Assembly: GCF_004379255.2 (NCBI RefSeq)
Contig: NC_056037.1
Span: 33,701,012 to 33,765,011 of the forward strand
Direction of reading: 5' to 3'
DNA from: Salvia splendens
Taxonomy: Eukaryota > Streptophyta > Magnoliopsida > Lamiales > Lamiaceae
DNA: 64,000 nt
The notes below the pieces were generated by a model that had not been told where the DNA came from, did not search any database, and worked only from the letters and a program-made list of their open reading frames with translations. Position numbers and translations under genes: made by a program. Shown in pieces: positions 54,365 through 64,000 of the stretch (its first letter is position 1; the number at the start of each line of letters is the position of its first letter).

Positions 54365-56910
54365 ATGACCACACCTCTACCGCCGACCGCCATGAACATC
54401 GTTGCAGGCGCCGCTTCCACTAGTCTCAAGACTGTGCTAATTACAGGGGTCAGCCGCGGCCTCGGTAAAGCCCTAGCACTTGAATTGGCCAGTCGCGGCC
54501 ACACCGTAATCGGCTGCTCCCGCTCGCCGGAAAAACTCTCAGCTCTCCAAACCGAGCTCGCCTCCGCCTCCGATGGCCGGAGCAATGCTGACAAGCATAT
54601 ATTCATGAATGTTGACGTGGTAATTCTTCGACTATTATGCTTCTCATTTCTCTAATTTTCTTATCTGCTGTGATTGTTTACTTTTTTTTCTTTTTCTTTT
54701 TGTAATTGCTGTTAATCAGAGGTCTAATCGTAGTGTTGAGGAGTTGGCGCGTGCTGTGGTGGAGAAGAAGGCTATTCCTGATATCATTGGTATGATGAGG
54801 CATTAACGATTTTGTTTTTGCGTCCAGAAATTTGTTTGTTTTTGTTGTTTCAGATAGTTATTTTGTGGAATTGGTTATCTTGTTATGATATTTATTCTTC
54901 GCTGCAAAGTAGCCTAGTTTGTTTGTGGATGAGTTTCTTTTTATCTCATTTTTTTTATTTATTTCATGATATTGTTATGTCATACTATTATGTAATATAA
55001 ACTGAATACTGTCATGGCAATTTGCAAAATGCTATTGAAATGTCATGTTTTTGTTATAAATCGCTTCTGCTATTTGTAAAGCACAAATAGTTCATGGAAT
55101 GTATTTTACATCTGCAAGTTGTAAGCATACGGTATACCTCGGATATAACACTTAAGAGTTCAGTTAGCATGTATGGGAGAGGGCTTAAATGTAATGTTGG
55201 ACTGTGATAGATCAGTTGAGTGGTTGGGGAATGCCTGGAAAGCCTTTTAGATGCAGTATATCAGACATGAATCACAATTTATTATCCAGCAGCACGTTTT
55301 AGTATAATCTTTATTAGACCAATTAGAATACAATCTACAGGTTTTATTTGAAAAGGCTTCCAGGAAAAACATTATCGCCTTGATTGATCAGGCTGTGCCC
55401 TGGTAAAATGGTTCTAGTACTGGCCAAAGGTGAACAACAAGTAGATGCATCCAGAACTTAACTTCCATGTTTATGCTTTTGAGTTTCCTAAGCTATTTCT
55501 TTTTTTCTTTATGAGGTTTAGTGTGACTGGTGTGTCCAGAGAATTACAAATGTTCAACTGCAATTTTTTTTTGTTTTGCTTGTAAGTAAACCTGACATAG
55601 CATTACTTAAGTGGATTCATGCATGGCTTTTTTCAAGTGAACAATGCTGGGACAATAAACGGGAACAATAAATTATGGGAGGTTCCGGAAGATGAATTTG
55701 ACACTGTCATTGATACGAACATCAAGGGTACTGCAAATGTACTACGCAACTTCATTCCAGTTATGATTGAGAACAAGCATGGGATAATTGTCAACATGTC
55801 GTCTGGATGGGGAAGATCTGCTGCTGCACAGGTAATATACGTTACTGCATGTGTATTTTACCCATACTCTTATATTTCTAGGCTGTATGCATGTGTACCT
55901 AGCACCTATTAGTTATTTTATTGAGTATGTGAAATATAGGCACTATTTTAGTTGTTAACTTGTAGTGGCTACTACACAACAAATTAAAGGATGCTTCTTA
56001 CATTGTTATGCTTTAATGTGTTGCTGAATATTACTATTTTTTATAACCTATTCCATGCCAATGAACTTCATCTGAAAAATCATTTCATCAGCCATCAGGT
56101 TAAAAGATATGTATGGTGAGCATTTCTTAGTTTCAATCATTGATCTTCTGAAGTTGATCTATACCAGATAGGTGTAAGATGACCAAGATCTGAGCTCCGA
56201 ATTTCAATCCCTGAGTGCCTAGATCAGTAGATTGTAAGTCCCTCTGTTTTGGATCATGTTTCTTATGAGGTGGGACTTTATGAAAATACTAGGTGGCTCC
56301 TTATTGTGCTTCAAAGTGGGCAGTGGAGGGCTTGACAAGGTCAGTTGCGAAGGAGCTGCCTCCTGGCATCGCTGTTGTTGCGCTCAATCCTGGTGTGATC
56401 AACACTGATATGCTTCAATCATGTTTTGGCACTTCGGCTTCTCTATACCCAACGCCTGAATCATGGTACACACACACTCTCTCTCAGTGCATCGATTGTA
56501 GTCTTCTTTTGTGAATTTATTAGTGCTATATTTCTGTTGCTATCAGCCTGAAGTGCTATCTTTCTTTTTCTATCTATTGGCTCCTTAACTGTAGTGAAGA
56601 GTCAAAAACTTGCCTGTAGAAGTTCACAGAAAAATTAAGTAATTATAGATGAAATACACAGTCGTCAAAATTGATCGGCTCTCGAGATCCATTGAGGCTA
56701 CTTATCTTTGTTTCCGAGATCTGATCTGAATTTTGGTTTTCTTAAAAGTCCATTTGCTTTGGCTGGGTTCAAGTAGGGTTACAAGTTGTAGTGAATATTG
56801 ATCTGTTGAGCTAAAGTTGTTTGGTATTTTTATTTTGCAGGGCACCTAGGGCAGCTACTCTGATTCTGCACCTTACAGTGGCTGACAATGGTGCACCTCT
56901 CACCGTGTGA
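54365..56910 (+). CDS. Short-chain dehydrogenase/reductase, NADPH-dependent pterin aldehyde reductase-like
   Basis: Five exons (54365-54619, 54720-54789, 55638-55831, 56293-56465, 56841-56910) join to 253 residues. The Rossmann nucleotide site TGVSRGLG lies near residue 26, with a downstream GCSRS at the cofactor-discriminating strand, where Arg favours NADPH. NNAGTI is the structural motif after strand 4, NMSSGWG supplies the catalytic Ser, and YCASK the Tyr and Lys. NPGVINTDM and the C-terminal ADNGAPLTV match, from memory, the plant pterin aldehyde reductase group, which recycles oxidised pterins in the cytosol during folate turnover. The substrate is inferred by family only. ATG at 54392 (MNIVAG) is an alternative start that still precedes the Rossmann fold. 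Confidence 0.88.
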
Positions 56911-57846
56911 TATGACACGACGACATGGATGTTTGGTGCCTGAAGTCTGAAGAGTAAATCCATCCTGTTTTGTAGACTAGTAAGGTAATAGATCATTCAT
57001 GTAAGCTAGTGTGCCCTGAAAAAAATCATTCCAGTTTGGCTCTAAAATGTCAGTTTGAACCCGAATATACTAATCATTCAATAGTTTTTATTATGACGGT
57101 CCTCCGCTTGGGCAATTAATTGTTCCAATGTATCATTGGGAGCCATACTGAATTTCACAATTGAGAATGAAAAAAATTAAGCGAGAAAATTGAGTGAGGG
57201 AGGAGAGGTTTTTTCCTGAAAAAAAATTATGTGATGAATGAGATATTAATAAATGAATTGGAGGATAAAAAAAGAAAAAAGAAAAACGAAAAAAGAATGT
57301 TAATATAATGATTTTATTTGAGAAAGTGAGACAATTTTAAAAAAAAATATCAAATGGCTATAAAAACGAAGCCCATTTGTAGGAGTCCGGCCAAGATGGG
57401 ACAATTGCAACGCGTCGAGACGCGACACTATTCCTAGCTCGCGTTGTGGATGCTCTAAACTCGGCAAAACATTTATTCTTTAAAAATATTCGTAACAAAT
57501 AAAAACACATTCACACAATAGACCGGAACTGGAGTCTCACATAAAAAGTTCATGTTGCCAGATTGCGTCTCACTAATTGGCTTCGTTTCATCATCGGCAA
57601 ACATTATGAAAGCAGCTATCCGCCATAATTTGTTCATCTTAGTTGAGCTGGATGTGTATCAAAAACTATATATACATATATACGTATGACTCTTATCCTA
57701 ACTTGGGAGTCGATTATTGGTATGCCCTGGTTTATACGACATATACATTCATCACAAATACACGTTACCCAAAATATGAAGCAATCAAATAAATCAGTCT
57801 CTCTCAGAAACTGGCACGTTTTCAACAACCGAACCTTAAAGGCTGT
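56911..57846. other. Region between convergent SDR and CLC genes
   Basis: No gene is seen. The 3'UTRs of both genes are expected here. At 57400-57455 a GC-rich stretch with GCGTCGAGACGCG ends GTTGTGGATGCTC followed by TAA, which matches a PIF/Harbinger right end. The matching left end was not found, so it is probably a truncated MITE. Confidence 0.45.
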
Positions 57847-60800
57847 CTATTTGTGGTGAACAAGCTCAGGGTAGAGCCCCAATACATGCTCCGGCATAAA
57901 ATCGTGCCTTGTCAAGATTCCGACCACCGGATGTCTCTGCAAAATACCAAATAGAGATGTCAAACAATCCAAAAAAGCTATACGATACAGTGGCAAAAGC
58001 AGAACATGGCAAGTATTATTACCCCGGGTGTTTTGGGGATAACGCACAAGTGTCGGAGGGCGAGTTGTCGAAAGAGGATGGCAGCTTTGGCAAGAGACAT
58101 GGTCTCTACAACCATGTAGGGGGATGAGTTGGTAATCGGATGGAGATCAACATACATCTCCATTTCCTCCGGGGTCAAGTCGATGTCGCTCACTTTAAGC
58201 CCCTTCCCCAACCCAGGCTTAGCAAAGTCAAAGGCGTCATACGTCCTCAAAACTTGCCCTCCACACACCACCCTGTTCTTGGTGAACTTCTTCCGGTCGA
58301 GCAGCACCAGTAGATGAGACCTCAGCACAAGGCCGCACAGCTCCGGTGCATCTGTGAATGGAGGCTCGTCGATCACTGGAAACCCGTTGTGTCCGGTCGT
58401 CTCCAGAGCATGCATTATATTCCCGACCTTCTCAACACCAGAGAAGGTGATCAATGGGCCAGAGCAAACGTCCCCAGCAGCCAGGTGCTTCATGTATGGC
58501 TCTGCATGGGCTTCCAAGTAGGGCAACCCCTTCATCTGTACAATTTGGTCGTAGACGCCATGGTTGAAACTGTCCGCCACTGTTTTCGATATGAGGAGGA
58601 CAAGCATTATCAAGGGGAGCATCAGTAGGTTGTTGGTAAGCTCCAGGAGTATTACACAAAGAGACACTGTCATCCTCATGGTGCCACCGAGGAAAGAAGC
58701 AGCTCCCAGAACGGAGAAGAGGCCAAGGTCAAGGGTAGACAAAGAACCCAAGAGTCTTCCAACAAGGCGCCCGTACGTGGCTCCAGCAAGTATGACAGGA
58801 ATGAAAAGCCCAGACGGGATAGCAATGCCATAAGTAGCAATTCCTAGGAAATATGTCCCAGCAAAGAAAATGATCAGTGAGGAGATTTCAAACTCGTTTC
58901 TGTTTGTCGAACTCAACAGGTTACGGATGGCATCATCGCTAGTGTTGAGAAAAAGGGACGCCAGATCATTGTAGTGTCCAGGCTGACATTGGAAGCTCTT
59001 GTAGTTTCCAGAGCGACCAATTGTCGGGCACTCTTTCTCCGATCCATTAGGACATGGAATGCACTTTGCCAACCATGGCAGGCCGAAGGCGAAACAGGAT
59101 GTCAGAAGGGTAATAACTGCGACAAGTAGGACTCTGAAAGAAGGGCCTCTCCTGCAAGGAAACAAATAACAATATTTGTTAGTAACTATAGAATTGTGAC
59201 TTATAGTGGATCAATTAATCATCGACAGCAAGGACAGAAGCAGTTCTTTGTAAAGGTGGAAGAAAGAGAGGGGTGTCTATCAGCTAAATAGTAAAAACAG
59301 TTAGCCAGAAGAAAAACAAGAGGTTATACAACTGTTGTTGAACAAGTTAGACAAGAATGTTTATAATGATACGAAAGTGATCTTTGAGCATGATTTTAAA
59401 ATGTCATCAACAATAGTTGCAAAGTTTACATAAATAGTGGAAGGGCAGAAGGCTGAAACATACTCGTTAACCAAGGTATATGTTCTCAAGACTTTGTCCA
59501 CAAAAAAATTGTATATGCTTCCCAAAAGACCTCCCAGAACTCCAATTAGTACAACTGCGAGCAGATCTGCATTGGTATAATTAGGAATTGCAGAATGCAT
59601 TTCAAACATAATGAGTCCTCCTTGTCCGAAGAGTCCACAATTGCCACCACGGCAAAAGTTTATGAGACTTCTTAATACAACAGCTACAATGGCAGTTGTG
59701 AAGAAGGTCCTCCAAAGTAGAGCACTCCGCCACCTGGAAAACAAAATAACAAATACAGATTATCCCTATTATAGTGACAGAAGGTCTCACAAATGTTCCA
59801 TATTATATGGCCCAAAAGTCAAGTTGTTTTTCGAATATTTTCAAGAATCTGGAGATGCAAACAGAAAACAAATGGAGAGATACTGTTACTATCCTAAAAT
59901 ACAGGCACAAGCTAATTCCCAAAGGAAAACCATTTACTCTATTTTCATACTGAGCATGCATGCAATCCATCTAATCACCTAAACATGATGAAATGCTTCA
60001 TATGTACGCCGAATCAAGAATAGCCATTCACATTAGGTAAGGAACAAAGTAAGATTTGATATTTTCTAAGAAATTCTTATAACCTTCTCATAAGCTACAG
60101 ATATCACCAAAAATAGTATTAATCCTCAATACACTTTAACTAAGCAAGTTTATATATGAAATTCAGCTGTTATATCTCTGAAAGCAGAAGAGGGAATGAT
60201 ACCAAGACGCAGCTTCTTCAAGGGCAAAAAGCACACCACCAACTGGGGCGCGAAAAGCTGCAGCCACACCAGCAGCAGCCCCACAAGTAATCAAATCCCT
60301 TCGGTCTCTATCATTTTTGAAGTATCTGAGCCACTTCCAAGTTAAACGGTATTTTCGAGAACCTCCTTGCCCAAGTAAATTTGCTATGCAGGCACCGGTA
60401 TGTACCATTGGTCCTTCTTTACCAACAACCAATCCAGCAGAAACTCCCAGGATGGAACCAAAAATCTAGAAAATTGGAATGTGAATTAACACACAAGAAG
60501 AATAAATCAAAATTCAGAAAAAAGGAAGAAGAGGCATAATTCAGTTCCTTGAGATTATAAATTTGTAATGCAACAATGAAGGTAAAACCATTATCTCGGT
60601 TAAATCAGACAACAAGGAACCATACAATTTGTACAGACTTAAAAAACATTAGGTAAACACTAAAGGCTATTGTAAAGTGAGCCATCTAGTTAATTACAAA
60701 CATAGATGAGCATGAGTAATTAAACTCATAGATTTGAGCTTGCTATACATTTCATACAAACTTGACCATGGCTCCTTTTAGTGAAATGTGAAAAGGATCT

Positions 60801-62539
60801 CAAGCATAATTCTGATGCCTGTGCTTAGGACCAGATCTACTGGCATTAGGAAAGTGCAATTTTATATGCATCATTTATCAGAGTACATGTTATATAAATA
60901 AGATTGATCCACTATTCCAAGCTTTGATCACCAATAAATCTACTCTCACTCATAAACCTATGCACAGATTTCTCATTTCCTTTGGTTTATCATTTTATCA
61001 CTGCAACAGGGAAAATCTGACAATTTACTAATTGGGAAAATCAAAGCAAGTCGAATTCAAACCTTCACAAATAGGGTACTTGGAGCGAGGATGGAATGAG
61101 CGTCAATGCCATTCAGATAGGCTTTCACTTCTGGTATGCCAGAGCCAGCTGCTGCTGGGGCAATATACGCGCATAACGCCCCAGCACAAATAGCCAGAAT
61201 CACATTAGTACCAGCAAATGCAGCAAATGCCTGGAGATACCTGCAGTGGAATAAGTTAATTCAGGCTTATTATCATATATTGATGGTGAATAAAGTATTT
61301 GTCAAAACAAATTCAAAAGAGTCCATTTTCACACTCCCAATATCACACAAACATGATTTATATGATATAGTAATCAATATTGTGGGGGAACAATATGGGG
61401 GATTAGACATCAACCTCACAATAGGATGTTGCTAAGTTTCCATACCATGTACAGGCCAGGTAGATGAGGCCTAGGCTTCATCAGAAGTTTGAAAGTAATT
61501 TAATTTGTTAGTTGACACCAGAAAATAAGGTGAATACCAGCAGATATAAGATTAAAATGGGCATTTAAGTAATAAATTGGACCACTGGGGATCGACTTTT
61601 GGCAATATGTGACAGATGGCAATGCAGCTCATGTGCACCCACCAATTTTTAGTAGGAAGCAGATGCTCTATATGTGACTACTCACAAGATTTAAAACAAA
61701 TATGAATGGACTTAAAATATCTCTAGTCAAAAGTGTTCTTACTTATCATTAAACATCAAATCGCTAGTGATCACAAGCTTGTAACCAGCAATATTCTCAA
61801 CTGCCATGTTATTTAAGAAACCAACAAGTCCTGTGCACAATCCTATGAGAAGAGCCAGTGTCCATTTGAGAAAAATATACTGAAAAATCTGAACTCGTTT
61901 CCTAGATCTCCAATCCTGCTTAAAGAGATCATTCTCAATCATCCTGCAAAAAGAGATTGCAAATAAGTGGACACATACTAGTAGATCATTCACGGTGATT
62001 TCAGATCCACTAATTCAAGTAAAAAAACTATGAGCACAACACTAAAATTTGTAGGTAGTCCTTTTACTGCAAAGTGCATTTTGCCATGGAAGTAGCCTAA
62101 TTAATGAAGCAGAGTTGAAATACTAGGAAAAGCAGAGTGGCATACATAGTTAACCAACTCTAATCCATACTCGATATATATAGTTGGCTCAAATGCATTG
62201 AAGATCGAAAAAGAAACAACAGTCAATCCAAGTCACAGAAAATTCTCGACTGATGAAAAGCCAAAACAATCACCACGAACTAAGGCAAAATTTACCACAA
62301 TGATACTGATACATGAAAAAAAGTTGGAAAAGGAAATATTCATACTCGTAATCAAGGCTTTCGATGGGATAAACCTTGGCGCCAACAATAGCAATCTGAG
62401 AGGTGGTATTGATTCTACTCCTGAGATTCAACAACGGCTCCCTCGCCTCCGAAAAAGAAGAAGCATCGCTGCCTCTTCCGTCGTTCTCTATGTCACCTCC
62501 TCCATCAACGTAATCACTTTCAGGCTGACGATGATCCAT
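57847..62539 (-). CDS. CLC-c: CLC-family anion channel/transporter, CLC-c-like
   Basis: Seven minus-strand exons (62539-62346, 61943-61743, 61240-61063, 60465-60203, 59733-59464, 59151-58023, 57936-57847) give 774 residues, close to Arabidopsis CLC-c. The anion-selectivity motif reads GSGIP (Ser165). Ser here is typical of chloride-preferring plant CLCs, while nitrate/proton exchangers of the CLC-a type have Pro. The gating Glu is in GKEGP (Glu208), and the FALEE segment (Glu274/275) carries the proton-path Glu. Ten or more hydrophobic helices follow, including GIAIPSGLFIPVILAGATYG, then two CBS domains ending in RHPVVGILTRHDFMPEHVLG. The N-terminus is acidic and cytosolic, with a YPIESLDYE motif. 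The protein probably sits in the tonoplast and moves chloride in guard cells or under salt stress (family knowledge). Confidence 0.93.
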
Positions 62540-62908
62540 CGATTAGACCGATAAATAACTGAATTAAGTTCAAAAAATCACGATTCGTCGAAAAGTCTCA
62601 AAAATTACGATGATCTCGCAGATTCTAGATTAGCAGTGATGATATAGACACACGGGAAGTACATGTTATATTTCTGTAAAGGAAAGGGAGAGAAAGAGAG
62701 GGACGCGTGAGCGTGAGCGTGAGCGAGATAGTGGTAATGGTAGAATGAGAAATGCAATGGCAAGAGCTTGAAGCTGCTAAAATGACGCCTGATTCAGATT
62801 CTCCACTTCAATAATAGTACGAATTCAATGCGTTGTCTCTAATAGATGAGCAATAATTCATTGATTTGTTTGGACTTTTTGTAACTATATATGTGTGGGG
62901 AAATATCA
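62540..62908. other. CLC-c upstream region
   Basis: No other gene is seen. A purine/pyrimidine-rich leader with GAGAGAAAGAGAGG (about 62689-62702) and a GTGAGCGTGAGCGTGAGCG minisatellite (about 62707-62725) lies about 150-190 bp upstream of the start codon. Confidence 0.45.
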
Positions 62909-63106
62909 TATGAAACTTGCACATTACTTTCCTTTATTTATCCATAAGATCTAGTACAATTCTTAATCATAGATATCGACAAGTTTTAATGTTTTGCAAT
63001 ATTTAAATATAATACTCCCTCCGTATGAAACTTGCACATAACAACTTTCCTTTATTTATCCATAAGATCTAGTACAATTCTTAATCATAGATATCGACAA
63101 GTTTTA
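62909..63106 (+). repeat. Spaced direct duplication of about 80 bp
   Basis: TATGAAACTTGCACAT... to AAGTTTTA occurs at 62909-62988 and again at 63024-63106, almost identical apart from a small ACA insertion. Between them lies ATACTCCCTCCG, the end sequence of a Stowaway MITE. The second copy runs into a Harbinger end at 63108, while the first continues into unrelated sequence. Confidence 0.8.
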
Positions 63107-63107
63107 A

Positions 63108-64000
63108 GAGCATCTGCAACGGTGGACGGAGGGACAGTTTTAAGAGCATCTGCAACGGTGGACGGACGGCGTCCGTCCGTCCGTGCCGCTGGCAAGGACG
63201 AGCTCCACCGCCGCTGCGCTCGCGCCGCTGGCACGGCGCTGCTCGATGCATCAAGCACGTCCGTGCCAACGAGCAGCTGACGTGGCGGCACGCGATTGAG
63301 CAACGACATAGCCGTTGCCTTTGAATTATTATTTTAATTAAAAATCAATTTTAATTTAAAAAACTGATTAAAAATAATAATAATAATTCCACTTCCCAAA
63401 AAAATATATCCGTTTTTTACCGTTTTTCATCATTTTTAAAAAAAAATATTTTTTCCCCAAAAATACACATTTTCATCTATAAATGCCCCACTTTCACACC
63501 CAAAAATTCACCACACACTACACAATTCTCATCTACACTCTCTAATTTCCATTCTCATTCTCATTCTCATTCTCATCTTCATTCTCTCATATCCATTCTC
63601 AATCTTTCTTCCACTCCTACAACATAACAATGTCCGACCAAGGTGATGACCCCCGTCCTCCCACGGTTGGAACCCCGAATGGTTCGGTTCACAATCGTTT
63701 TCTAGTCCGGAAACAGAATATTCGGCCTCTCCTCAAACCCAAAGTTCGGGCGTTCCGGGTGGCTACCGGCCATACCCAATCGACGACCAAGGTGCCCCCG
63801 AAGGGCGATACTGGTGGACACCGGAGAGTAGTGCCGCCGGATGAGTAGTCATCCACGGGGTATTTTTAGCTTTTAATTATGTAATTTTTTATTTTTAGGA
63901 GTTTAATTATGTAATTTTTTATTTTTAGGTATTTTTAGTATTTTAATTATGTAATTTTTAATTTTTAGGATTTTAATTATGTCTTTTTTATTTTATTTGT
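63108..64000 (+). mobile_element. PIF/Harbinger-type element F, left part (runs off the window)
   Basis: The left end GAGCATCTGCAACGGTGG is preceded by TAA. About 34 bp of the end and its flank (AGTTTTAAGAGCATCTGCAA...) is repeated in tandem, starting again near 63132. Subterminal GTCCGTCC repeats, a TATAAATGCCCC box (about 63477-63488) and a CATTCT microsatellite in the leader (63552-63580) follow, then a short ORF1-like start. The right end is beyond the window. Confidence 0.7.
63630..63848 (+). pseudogene. Truncated Harbinger ORF1 start
   Basis: The ATG at 63630 opens MSDQGDDPRPPTVGTPNG. A shifted frame then gives PETEYSASPQTQSSGVPGGY and PYPIDDQGAPEGRYWWTPES, the proline/serine-rich N-terminal style of Harbinger ORF1 proteins. 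The sequence passes into a T-rich 3' region with GTAATTTTTTATTTTTAGG tandem repeats without any SANT-like domain, so most of ORF1 is deleted. Confidence 0.55.

Noticed and set aside
54328..54606. 92-aa minus-strand frame over SDR exon 1
   Set aside because: It is an antisense shadow of the Rossmann-fold exon.
58314..58833. Plus-strand frames of 89-104 aa opposite CLC exon 6
   Set aside because: They are antisense shadows of the conserved CLC/CBS coding exon on the minus strand.

Overview
This is a eudicot plant nuclear window. It carries six recognisable genes with plant-type GT-AG introns, one AT-AC intron, and a dense mix of nested transposons. Gene content and repeat style suggest an asterid, possibly Lamiales, but that placement is an impression from memory and was not tested. 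All calls come from reading the sequence; no search was run.

Genes, left to right: (1) BSH, the SNF5-type subunit of SWI/SNF chromatin remodellers (+, 1155-9585, 10 coding exons, 241 aa); (2) a seven-helix membrane protein of the plant CAND1-like candidate-GPCR type (+, 19977-21146, one coding exon); (3) cytochrome c (+, 27413-28857, 3 exons, 112 aa); (4) a large PHD/SWIB/Plus-3/GYF-like chromatin protein related to NERD and At5g08430 (+, 33103-48306, 10 exons, 744 aa); (5) a short-chain dehydrogenase of the pterin-aldehyde-reductase type (+, 54365-56910, 5 exons, 253 aa); (6) a CLC-c-like vacuolar anion transporter (-, 62539-57847, 7 exons, 774 aa). All six reading frames close after splicing. 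They look like unrelated single genes, although 1 and 4 both encode chromatin proteins.

Mobile DNA fills much of the rest. There is a young Copia element in BSH intron 5, and a very young gag-pol-less LTR element in the AT-AC intron of gene 4. Two solo LTRs are present, at 21464-24302 and 31046-31592. Three Mutator-like elements have long terminal inverted repeats and 9-bp target duplications; one is a Pack-MULE holding pieces of a calmodulin-like gene and a cytochrome-b5/sphingolipid-desaturase gene. At least six PIF/Harbinger-type elements carry decayed ORF1 (Myb/SANT-like) or ORF2 (DDE transposase) remnants or only ends. Stowaway and Tourist MITEs and a tRNA-derived SINE are also present.

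The most notable points are these. Two LTR elements sit within 15 bp of splice sites (12 bp before BSH exon 6; 14 bp after the U12-type donor of gene 4). The AT-AC intron itself has textbook U12 signals. A roughly 840-bp block covering the BSH 5'UTR exon and first intron is repeated about 17.8 kb downstream as the apparent leader of the seven-helix gene. Nesting order can be read from exact target-site duplications. I found no wholly new multi-gene system; the novelty lies in the gene-transposon junctions and the gene-capturing elements.
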